Shown here: in pieces, positions 43,026 to 52,994 of the stretch | How the letters are laid out: each line of letters opens with the position of its first letter | Numbering within the stretch: position 1 is the stretch's first letter | Source of the DNA: Xenoacremonium recifei | Lineage: Eukaryota > Ascomycota > Sordariomycetes > Hypocreales > Nectriaceae | Reading direction: 5' to 3' | Assembly (NCBI GenBank): GCA_012184525.1 | Contig: WOFQ01000014.1 | Location: 434,001-498,000, forward strand | Length of the DNA: 64,000 nt | Notes under the pieces: generated by a model | What the model saw: the letters and a program-made list of their open reading frames with translations, nothing else | Told to the model about the DNA's origin: nothing | Databases searched by the model: none | Made by a program: the position numbers and the translations under genes

Positions 43026-45855
43026 CTATTCTAGTCCGATCCACTCGTCATCGTCAGATGCCTCATCATCACCAGTCCCATTTAACTCCAAGAGATTTGT
43101 CCCAGTCTCTTTGTCGCCAGATCCAACCAAAGCCTTGTCCTTCTCCAAATTCTTGCTCTTAGCCTGGCCAAGCAGGTAGTCAACCATGTACACATTCTCG
43201 TCTGCCAGTCGCCGAATTTCATCTCGCATTTTGGATACTGCTCGGGCCACGACTCTCAGCTCGATATCAGCCTTTGCACGGTTTGCTGTGAGCCAGGCAC
43301 CATGCTTGTCGACAATGGCCTTAATCCAGATGAGACAGAACTCGATGTGAGGGGACTCTTCGGTTTGGGCAGCGACAAAGCGCAGTAGTCTTGAGACGTA
43401 GACGGTTGGTAGGTCGGCCACCACAAGCGGAATTTCGGCAGGAGGTACAGCCTGGAAGACTCGCTTGATAAGTCCAGCTTCGTTGAGTCGGAAGGCCATC
43501 ACCAAAGCCTTGAGACAGTCCTTCTCGTTCTCGAGCACCGCGAGCGTGGATGCGGGCGTGATCTCCATGTTTAGATCAAAGGGGTCGAACTGAAGCTCGT
43601 TATCCAGGCTATAGATCAAGAGGCCCTCCGTTGAGGCCGCACAGAATGCGGTTCCGGTGGGAGAAAACCCAATACCAGTTACCCGTACCTCAGGCATCTT
43701 TCTCCTTGCCGAAGGATCTCCACGCTTGGAGCCGGGAAGTGAAGGATCAACTCGATTCTCGCGATCAGACGCCTCGTCATCGTCCAACTCTCCCGTGGGC
43801 CCAGCTTCGGTCAATAGCTTGCTGTTGAGGAATTCCTGGGTACCCGATAGTGAGAGGTTGACGCTGACAGTGAACTTCTTGAGCAAGACCATCGTCGACA
43901 CGGAGTACAGGCAAATATATTTGCTGTTTCCTCCGGCAATGAGGCAACTGCCGTCAGTGCTGTACCGAATGGTGTTGAAGCTCTTGGTTCCAGCGACGTT
44001 CGCCGCTGTTCGTCGATCAGTAAACTTTCGTCCTCCAGAAACGTCGCGTCGGCCGTCCAAGCCAGCCACTTGTTCAGCATCTGTCATTGACCAGAAAGTC
44101 AACTGCCCGTCCAGTGTTGAAATCGCCAGCTGCAAAGAGTCTGGCCGAACAGCAATGTCCAGAACGTCCGCTTGTAGTTGCAACGGTTCACTTGTTTGTG
44201 TCCTGCTAAAGATGGACCAGATTCTGGCTGTGCGGTCCCAGCTACCACTAACGAGTGCACCTCCATTGGGTGCGAAGGCCAAAGAAGAGACAGGGCCCTC
44301 GTGTCCTGCTAGGCGGTCAAGTAGTTGGCCTGTTTGTACCGACCAGATATGGATGTCGAATGAGTCCAGCGATCCTGCTGCCACAACCTCGCCGCTAGGG
44401 TCGACCGCCATACATGAGAATGACAGTCGCGTAGGCGCTGTAAAGGTTCGGAAATTCCGATATCTTATGAGATCCCAGGCGCGAATTGATCCATCCAAGC
44501 TAGAAGTGAAGAGGACGTTACCCTTCTTCGCAAATTCGCAGGCTGTGACACCACTTGTATGCTCCGTGAAAGTGACAATACAGAATCCAGACTGAATATC
44601 CCAAACCTTGATCTTTCCATCGTCTGCCGTAGTGATAATGCGTTGACCGTCTGGCGAGTATACCAGAGAGTTCATAGAGTCGAAGTGTCCTTGTTGCTTC
44701 AAAATGTATGATTCTGACTGCCACTCCCATACCAAAAGCTGGCCCAATTTCGAAGCGCCAAAGGCCAACCATTCGCCGCTCTTGTTGATAGTCACGAAGT
44801 CGATGTCGTTCTGAGAGATGCTCAACTTGTGGATGTTGTTGAAATCAGGCATCTCGTATAAACCGAAGAGGCCATTTGAGAAACCTGCAACCAGGAGATT
44901 GGTTTCCGCATGGAAGTCCGCGCATCGAACATGAGCTGAGCCTTGCATGAAGTAGTGGCGCTGAACAATCCGCCATCGCATGTCGGAATCGTCGTCCTCG
45001 TCTCGCATCTCGTCGTCTTCCTCAATCCGGTTGATGGGTTTCACATATTTCCAGTCGAACACGGCGCCGTCTTTACTCACGGTGTAGATCGTCTCCTGGT
45101 CCGCAGAGAACCAAGCTCCAATGACTGGTTGCTTGTGCCCTGACAGAACCGTTGGCGTGAACCCTTCTTCCGCATCTAGACTCCATATCCTGGCTGTAAG
45201 GTCTTTTGACGAGGTAAGAAAGAATCGAGAGTCGCTTGACCACTCTATATGCCTAACATCGTCAAAGTGTCCTGTGTGTGTATGGTGCCTGACAAATGGA
45301 GCAAACTCGAGTTCGCCGTCGACTGTTGAATCTGGCGTGGAGGGCACATGCCAGACCTCAATTTTCCGACCTAATCCCACAGCAAAATGACGACCAGATG
45401 GCGAGAAGGATAGCGCTGTGACCTGCGCTTTGAAAGAGAAGTGGTATATGGATATTCGGCGAGGCACATTGGTGAGAATTGCGTGGCCATCTTCGTCAAT
45501 TGAGAGCAGAAGGTTGCCGCGGGGTGTAAGTCCAATGCGGGCGATGTTTTTCCGATGCGCAAACGGGAGGGTGTACGATTTGTTCCTGGAGAAGCAGCCA
45601 AGTTAGCCATGTTTGAAATTTATGATCGAAGACCAAAGGAGAGCAGTCGGACATACTCAACTAGGTTGAAGACAGTGACCCTGTTGCCAACTGGGGAGAA
45701 AAGATGGGTGCCATCGGGGCTGTACAGCAGGTTGCCCTGGCAGTAGACGGTGCCGAGCAAGTTTGAGAACTGTCAACTCGTCAGTATGTCACTCAGCCTT
45801 CAAAACACTCTTAAGTAGGTTCGAGCAAGTCCCATACCCTGAAATCAGTCTTCAT
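43026..45855 (-). CDS. pwp2: Pwp2/Utp1 WD40 protein of the UTP-B small-subunit processome
   Basis: Scaffold of 90S pre-ribosomes that binds U3 snoRNP and the 5' ETS of pre-rRNA in the nucleolus. Three exons inferred: 45855-45838, 45769-45657, 45585-43026, giving 896 aa, the normal Pwp2 length. The first exon is only 18 nt (MKTDFR) and joins to FSNLLGTVYCQGNLLYSPDG, the family's conserved start. Tandem WD40 repeats follow; examples are FDDVRHIEWSSDSRFFLT, VIGAWFSADQETIYT, VTACEFAKKGNVLFTSS and VSSLAFAPNGGALVSGSWD. The C-terminal third contains the Utp12-type helical domain (LKALVMAFRLNEAGLIKRVF). It ends in an acidic tail DEASDDDEWIGLE. It shares a 592-bp divergent promoter with the septin gene, including the motif shared with nop16. 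Confidence 0.95.
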
Positions 45856-46447
45856 TGTCGCCTGTTGCCATGATGTATGTGAATCTCGAAATCGCAGCGA
45901 CCAAAATTTGGCCCATGAGCTTATCGATAGGCGCCGAATTTTTTTGGATGCGATCGGAGGGGATTCGGCGGATCATTAATCCAGAGCGAGGTGGGTGAGT
46001 GCTCTGCCGTGACTGTCTGGTCCGTGCACTGGGATTGGGATTGGCAGGAGCTGCTAGCTGGTCTGGTATGGATGGCAGGGCCAGAAAAAAAGGGGACTAG
46101 CACTAGCTGGACGGGCTGGTCTCAGTGGCTGCTTCCCCCTGGGACGTTTCCATTTGGCGTGTCCCCGTGTCCGCGTAGCACTGGCCAGTCAGGATCCAAC
46201 CAGCCAACCAGCCCCCAAGACCCCCTGGGAGAACACGCCCGCCTCATCTCCATCTCAAGGGCAGGAAATTCGTTCCCCTGAAGCACAGCACAAGCTTCCC
46301 TACTGCATCAATCTTGCTTGACCGACCAGCCGGCGCCTCGACTCTGCCGTCCGCCTGCATCGCATCTGCTATCCAGCTTCGTCTGCCAGCTAGATACTCG
46401 CCTTCGATACCCTCCGCACGTTGCTTCCCCCGCCTCCTCGATCCAAG
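45856..46447. promoter_or_regulatory. Divergent promoter of pwp2 and septin cdc12
   Basis: 592 bp. The pwp2-proximal end holds the two-part motif at 45901-45929. The septin side is pyrimidine-rich and probably 5' leader. Confidence 0.55.
45901..45929 (-). promoter_or_regulatory. Two-part promoter motif CCAAAATTT + CTTATCGATA (pwp2)
   Basis: CCAAAATTT at 45901-45909 and CTTATCGATA at 45920-45929 on the plus strand, 10 bp apart, 46-74 bp upstream of the pwp2 start codon. Same order as in the nop16 promoter. Confidence 0.55.
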
Positions 46448-47788
46448 ATGGCCCCAACTCCTGCCGAGAGCGCCTCACCGATTGGCATTGCCAATCTCCC
46501 CAACCAGCGACACAAGATTGTCGCGAAGCGTGGTGCCAGCTTCACCATTATGGTATACTACCACCACTTCCTCTACGGACATACGGTCTTTATCTAATGC
46601 CCTTTGCGTACTTCAGGTTGCTGGCGAGTCGGGCCTCGGAAAGACCACCTTCATTAACACGCTGTTCTCGACCACCATCAAGAACTATGCCGACCACAAG
46701 CGCCGCCACCAGAAGCAGGTCGACAAGACCGTTGAGATCGAGATTACCAAGGCTGAACTTGAGGAGAAGTTCTTCAAGGGTATGCAAAGCTTCGAAACCT
46801 AATGCATCGCGAGCTCTGAAGCTAATCGTGTCCCCCTCGCAGTCCGGTTGACCGTCATTGACACCCCCGGCTTCGGCGACTACGTCAACAACCGCGATTC
46901 GTGGATGCCCATCATCGAGTTCCTCGACGACCAGCACGAATCCTACATGCTCCAGGAGCAGCAGCCACGTCGCCAGGACAAGATCGATCTCCGAGTCCAC
47001 GCCTGCCTGTACTTCATCCGCCCCACTGGCCACACCCTGAAGCCCCTCGATATCGAGGTGATGAAGCGACTTTGCTCGCGTGTCAACCTGATTCCCGTCA
47101 TCGCCAAGGCTGACACCCTCAGCCCTGCCGACCTGGCCAAGTTCAAGCAGAGAGTATGGTTGCCCTTTAGGTACAGGCCGTTGGACAGACAATACTGATC
47201 ATGACTTAGATCGTCTCCGTCATCGAGGCGCAGAACATTAAGATTTACCAGCCCCCGATTGAGGAGGATGACGAGGCTGCTGCCCAGCATGCCCGCAGCC
47301 TCATGAACGCCATGCCCTTCGCTGTTATCGGTTCCGAGAAGGACGTCAAGACCGGTGACGGCCGCATCGTCAAGGGTCGCCAGTACTCGTGGGGTGTCGC
47401 TGAGGTTGAGAACGAGGACCACTGCGACTTCAAGAAGCTCCGATCTATCCTGATCCGAACCCACATGCTCGACCTCATCCACACCACGGAGGAGCTTCAC
47501 TACGAGGCTTACCGTGCCCAGCAGATGGAGACTCGCAAGTTTGGCGAGGCCCGTCCCCGGAAGCTCGACAACCCCAAGTTCAAGGAGGAGGAGGAGACTC
47601 TGCGTAAGCGCTTCACCGAGCAGGTTAAGATCGAGGAGCAGCGCTTTAGACAATGGGAGCAGAAGCTCATCTCCGAGCGTGACCGACTCAACAAGGATCT
47701 CGAGCAGACTCACGCTCAGATCAAGCAACTCGAGGCCGAGCTCGAGTCTATGCAAGGCAGCGCCGTCCGCAGCCACGGCCGTCGCTAA
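46448..47788 (+). CDS. aspC: Septin Cdc12/AspC
   Basis: GTP-binding filament protein that organises septation, branching and polarity at the cell cortex. Four exons inferred: 46448-46552, 46617-46779, 46843-47153, 47210-47788, giving 385 aa. The P-loop GESGLGKT lies at 38-45, the switch motif DTPGFGD near 93 and the base-specificity motif AKAD near 178. The septin-unique element WGVAEVENEDHCDF follows. A C-terminal coiled coil runs from KEEEETLRKRF through RQWEQKLISERDRLN to near the end. The start (ANLPNQRHKIV) and the EEQRFRQWEQ stretch match yeast Cdc12 better than Cdc3, Cdc10 or Cdc11, so I assign it to the Cdc12/AspC group. Identification as a septin is certain; the subgroup is strong. 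Confidence 0.95.
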
Positions 47789-48504
47789 TTGCGCATGCGA
47801 CATTCGAATTCCAGCATGCTTGCGAGACTGTAGTTGGACAGTCGTTTGTCATTTCTCTTACCCACCGCTCCAGTTTGGGGTTCGGAGTTGAAAAAAAGGG
47901 CCAAGAATACCAAAATTGGGAGGGAGGGGAAGCGTGTTCGTGGATCATTTCTGCCAATTCCGTTCGAAGATTTGGTCAGCGAGGCCTTATTGTTGAACAG
48001 CTCCTCACGTGAGGTGTTCGGCTACCAACCTACCTTACCCTTTGACGGCATACATTAGCAGCATGACCCGAACTTGATGAGTTGAACGTACGGAGAAAGT
48101 CTTGATAGTGTTGCCTTTTTTTTATTTGCACCTTTCTCACTAGAGCCCCTTTTTCTCAGCTAGGTACCTTTTTTAGTCTCCATGTAATTCAGTCGAGTTC
48201 TCATGATACCAACAAAATGAAACGATCGTCGATCGGCAAATGTGTGCTTTATATAGGCGTCACCACAGTAGATCTCGTCATTGAAATGCGATACCCTCCA
48301 ATAAAACTTTCAAGGTCTAAGCTACTTCCCGAAATATCAAATTTGCACGATGAGCTGTTCTTAAAGGTAAGGTAGGAAGTGTTCTCTATAAATTTTCGAT
48401 CCCTCTTTCCTTTTCGTACTTTCTTCTCTGCCTACATAGTTCCAAGATCATATCGAAAGTAAACAATACAATCATCCACAATTCAAGACTACGGCACTCC
48501 CAGG
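47789..48504. other. Intergenic: septin 3' region and promoter of small protein gene
   Basis: 716 bp. It holds a perfect 12-bp palindrome with an E-box core, CCTCACGTGAGG, at 48003-48014. The 48.1-48.5 kb part is AT-rich and leads into the next gene. Confidence 0.5.
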
Positions 48505-48981
48505 ATGTCTGCCGACAATAACATAGTATTCGAGGTTCCCCAAGCCGTCGTCCGGACACTCATAGACGCCGTGGCAGCAATAGAAGAGAGAGTTGAAAAT
48601 GTTTGTCGCTCTCTACTCCGGCTCGAAGCACAGTAAATATCCCATATTAATTCAGTCAATATCCATGCTCACTTTTGTTTGCTTAGGCAGTACAACGAAG
48701 CGAGGAGAGACGCCAACACGTCTGCTATCATCCAGAGATGCTCTCATTTGGAGGGCTTGCACGATCTCCAGTCCAATAAAGATATTCCTGGTTTTCCAAA
48801 ATCGTTCGAGGAGCTTTATGCACTTCCCGGTACGTCTTCGCCACTCTCTATGATTCATGAGGACTTATGGATGCTTGTAGATGACGACCTAACGCGGATT
48901 CTCCTGGCCCTTGGCTTGGACGCCTCGGGCGATCGAGACGACCTTCGAGAACGGCTCTGCGCAGCAATTCTGCACCGTTGA
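48505..48981 (+). CDS. Small uncharacterised protein with a SAP-like C-terminal motif
   Basis: Two exons inferred: 48505-48632 and 48687-48981, giving 140 aa. The N-terminal half is helical with a likely coiled coil (RTLIDAVAAIEERVENVCRS). The C-terminal end LTRILLALGLDASGDRDDLRERL resembles the SAP motif pattern (hydrophobic helix, LGLD-SG, then acidic/basic DLRERL), which in other proteins binds DNA or RNA. This likeness is weak because only one motif's worth of sequence is present. A further possible intron at 48830-48880 (GTACGT...GTAG, 51 nt) lies entirely in frame; removing it would place ALPDDD directly before the SAP-like helix. I do not know the function. Confidence 0.6.
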
Positions 48982-49319
48982 GATCTTGGCACCTTACACG
49001 TCGTTGTTCTAGTTGGGTTGATGAGCGTTGATAATCATTTCTCGAGGGGCTCGGGGTATGGTTCGTCTAGGAGTTAAGGTAAAAGTAATTACTTGTTGTA
49101 GCTCTATCCCAGCGAGTGATGAAGGCCTGCAGGACACGGCCTCATGGAAATTGGCAATGCATATTTTATTGGGAATAAATGTCCTTTTAACTCCTCTGTC
49201 CGTACACCTGGTTCTGTCATGATGCTAGTCAGACAAACTCCATACTCCAATGCCAAAAAAAGGCCGTTCTATACAAATGCAGACGTGGCGATGGCCTCTC
49301 TGCAAGGGGTAGATATCAT
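48982..49319. other. Convergent 3' region
   Basis: 338 bp between facing stop codons of the small protein gene and the dehydrogenase kinase gene. No gene seen. Confidence 0.5.
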
Positions 49320-50842
49320 TTAAACAGCGTCGATGGAGGCTCTCGTCGTGAGTTGTTCGTTCTTGTTTCCCAAGCGTGATATTTGCAAAAACGCGTCAAC
49401 TCCATATCCCTCCAAGCTATGAACATTCAGACTTCCGGCCCAGTACTCGGCGTAGACCCGGCTCAGGGGCAACCCCATTCCCAGAGCCAGATTGGGTGGC
49501 CTGCTAGTGAGGGACGAGAGCGAGCTCTGGTAGTTTGGAGTGCGAAGATCCGCGCGGCCAATCTCGTCCTTTATGTGCAGCTCCTGCATGGTCGCCGCCA
49601 TCTTCGGAACCTGCGTAAGGTTCTTGAGCCGCTTCTGGCTCTGGGGACCCTTGCTGAAGGACCACAGGTAGGGCAGTTCTTCGCGAGGGATGCCACCGCC
49701 TCGATCGCATATGCGGATGATGACGTGCTGCTGGTTCTCGCAGAGGGTGACTTCGATGGGAGGAGGGGGCGCCGAGGACCCTGATTTCACATGACGTTCG
49801 ATAACGGCTTGGACCGAATTCCGCAGGAGCTCGCCAATTATGTACTCCAAGTGACTCAAGATGTAAGGGAAGCTGGTGTTGAGGTGTCCGTCGATCTTGA
49901 CCTCGGGGACCTGAACGTCTGGGCCATTCATAGATCGGGCGAGAGCGGTAATCGCCTTTGAGCAGTTCTCAATGACTTCCTTGGCTTGGCATTTAATGAA
50001 GACTTCACCAATGAAGTCGGACTCGGAAAGTTTAGCCCCGGGCGAGAAATAAGGTGAGTTGAAGGTTTCCGTCAGAGAAAGATGTTGTTCCGCGATGACA
50101 CGTCTTGAGATTCGCTGCGAACGCATCAGTCGCTTAATACCGTCGACTTACTGTCAGGACGTACTCACCGATCTCAGGATGGTATTCATGAATTTATCCA
50201 GGTCATTAGGATCCATCAGTTCCCCGCACTCAAGGATCCCCATGGCCAACTTGGGAATCACAGTCAGATGACCTTTAAGAGTCTGACTGATGACCTCGCA
50301 CAATTTGTCGTTGTCGTCCAGAGTCTTGATCTCCTTGATCTTTCTAAAGGTATCGAAAGCATTGTAGTATAGGTTGTAGACGTCGTTGAGGTGGCGGTTC
50401 GTTACGACAACGTACGGGAGCTGTTGCATGTCGCGGAGTCGGTGGGCAATCCTTCAAACATCAGCGGTCAACGCACACTTCCGTCCGGCCGGCCGGTTCA
50501 GAGCTCACCTAGTCGGCAGTTCCGTTCGAACGTAATTCGCAGAGCTGATGAGACGAGACTCGGTCAAGGACCGTCCAAACACCATAAGTTGGCGCAGACT
50601 AATGGGGCGAGCCTCCTTGGCTACCCATCTAACGGAGGCTGTCAGCTGTTGGAGGATGACTCGATGGTGGTCATGACATACTCGTCCAGTATGGAGACCG
50701 GCCGCCATGGTGCGTTTGATGCGCGGCGAACATGTTCTCTCTGGTTTTGGAATTCGGCAACTCGCTGGAGTGAGGGGAGAGTGGCAGCCACCGGGGTCAG
50801 TCTGCATCGCTTGCTGCTTGCCCGCAGCGCGATGGAGAGCAT
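49320..50842 (-). CDS. Mitochondrial 2-oxo-acid dehydrogenase kinase (PDK/BCKDK family)
   Basis: Phosphorylates and switches off a mitochondrial 2-oxo-acid dehydrogenase complex. Four exons inferred: 50842-50682, 50628-50509, 50451-50169, 50114-49320, giving 452 aa. The first ~45 residues (MLSIALRASSKRCRLTPV...) are Arg-rich with no early acidic residue, a good mitochondrial presequence. The first splice creates SILDEWVAKEARPISLRQL. The regulatory helical domain includes SANYVRTELPTRIAHRLRDM. The GHKL ATPase domain shows the N box ELLRNSVQAVIE, G1 DRGGGIP and G2 GMGLPLSRVYAEYWAGSL. It is histidine-kinase-like in fold but phosphorylates serine. ELPTRIAHR is closer to branched-chain kinase than to PDK, but substrate (pyruvate or branched-chain complex) is not settled. 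Confidence 0.9.
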
Positions 50843-52994
50843 GTCGGAGGTCGCATGCGAGATGGTTCGATCGGGACGCGAGAGGTAAGCCTGCGGATGG
50901 ACGGCGGTAAGGATTCCAAAGTATTATACCGGACTGAGGCTCTGTCTCGTGTGGTTTCGGGGTCGGTTGGAGCGGCGGTGTTGAGATGTAGAAGAGAAGA
51001 GAACTGAGTTCGGCAAGTTCCAAGCACCTAGCCCTGGAGCATGTGTCGCCTGCATTCGGAGCTCTGTGACTCGACGCCAACCCCCAGGCTTACCCCACAC
51101 TCACGGGAGCTTCAGCGGGCAAGCCACTTCTGTGCCTGAAACATCGTCATCGGTAATTGTCAGAAATACAGCCACCTTGAGGTCCAGGCTAACTTTCGCG
51201 TGAAAAGAAAAAAAAAAAAGGGAGTCTATTCAAGGTCTGGTGTCTGCAATTAATTCTCGTCCCATCTTTAAATCATGGTAATTCCAAAGATATGGACCAT
51301 GCCACCCAGCGTTGCTGGTGCGGTTTCGGCGGCAGTTGGTTGCAGTCATAGTCTAATCGCCAATCTGATTGCTCGAGGCTTACATGATTTCTACTATCGT
51401 CCGGGTTCCAATCCAGTGTCATGCCAGCGACGCCGAATATCCGATCACGCGCTTATTCATCTTATTTTATGGTTCTGGACACGGTACGGGAACATGTGAT
51501 ATCCAGAGTTCTTTGCCTCGCCTCCATTTACTAGTACCCCTCTTCCCGACCCAAACAATGACATGATTGGGGGGTTTCGGAGCTTCTCATCCGTCTAGTA
51601 CCTCATCATGCGCTCCAATTTCTCAGCCATGATATCGAAGAAGGAGCCTCAAGAAGCAGCCATAAGCATACCCAAGTAGCTTAATAGATACGAAAGTTCG
51701 AGCCCGCAGAAGTCTGACTCTGCTAGGCAGCTACCCTACAAAGCATGACGTCCCCCGCCAAAATGGCGGGGTGATCAGATCGCGTCGTCGGCAGACACGG
51801 GTTAGTGCGAGACCTGCATGTCCGCAGTCAGTCTGCGGCCGGAGCTTGTCTACTTCTATCTCCAGCGTCTCCGAGCCAGCAGTAAAGCGGGCTGTGCTGG
51901 GCTGGGCTGGCTTGTCTTCTCTCTCCCGCTCCAGTCCTGAAGCTCAACCATCCTCTTCCTCCTGCTTTTGCGCCCCTCCGCTGTCCGTCTTAAACTGAGG
52001 GAGGAACCCGTCCCGGCGCAATTGCTACATACGAACGGGCCTTCCAGGTTGCAAATCACGACACCTTTTTTTGGTGTTTTTGACTTTCTTCATTTTTTCT
52101 CCTCCCCCCCCGGCCGTGTCAGCCTGTCTCTGGATCCTGTCTACGACCGTCTGCGAGCCTGGGTTCTAGGATAACGACTGGCTGTTGGAAATCCGTTTCC
52201 CTCTTGGCCCTGTCTGTCCTGCTGGTCTCTGCCGGTCGCTGCCGTTGTCACTGCAGCAGCTGCCCGCCCGGCTGCGTGCGCCGCTTCGAGCTGGTTGGCG
52301 GCATCCAGTCACTCCAGCCGTCTTCCGGATTGGCCTCCTCCCGGTCGTCCAGTCCAGTCCAGTCACTCACAGGCCTCTTGCAGCGTCGAGCTTCCCTTGA
52401 TCGTGCCCTGGCTGTCTGCTTCGGAAGCCGCTGCTAGCACGCGTGGGAATCCCCTTCGCCCCCAACCGAACGTCACCTACCCACGCCCGCCGCCGCGAGA
52501 CGCGAGAAGGAGCATTCTAGGTGTCTATCTATCTAGTGGGAGACAGGACAAACAAACGCCAATATGGTACGTCCCTCATCGCGGACGCTCAATCGATGTG
52601 ATTTGGTGCTGTTCTAGTGATGCTTGCACTGAATGCAGCCGCCTGTCCCCTGTTTGACTGCCTGTGGTTTTCTGCGTCATGCCTACCTTACCTTACCTGA
52701 CCTTCCTTGCCTGTGCTTCTTCCAATCACCCCGCCAGACGTCAATGCTGCTAGCCAGCTGCGGCCTCACCTCATCCTAGCATCCCACTGCTCTGCACTGC
52801 ACTGCACCGCTGCAAGCCCTGCGGACGGCCTGAGCAACAATCGAATTTGTTGCACGCCGCATTCGCCCCTCTCCACCCTGGCTTGCTCTTCGTTTTTCTA
52901 TTCCGCATCATCTCAGCCCAGCACAGATTCTGCACCACCCCATTTTACTTGGTCCGACTCCTTCGGGCCTGGAGTTCGACCAGCTCTTGACATC
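50843..52994. promoter_or_regulatory. 2.2-kb divergent region between the kinase and ubp15
   Basis: No supported gene. The ~52.0-52.9 kb part is pyrimidine-rich with long C/T tracts and probably forms the long 5' leader and promoter of ubp15. The left part should contain the kinase promoter. A poly-A run lies near 51209-51220. Confidence 0.5.
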
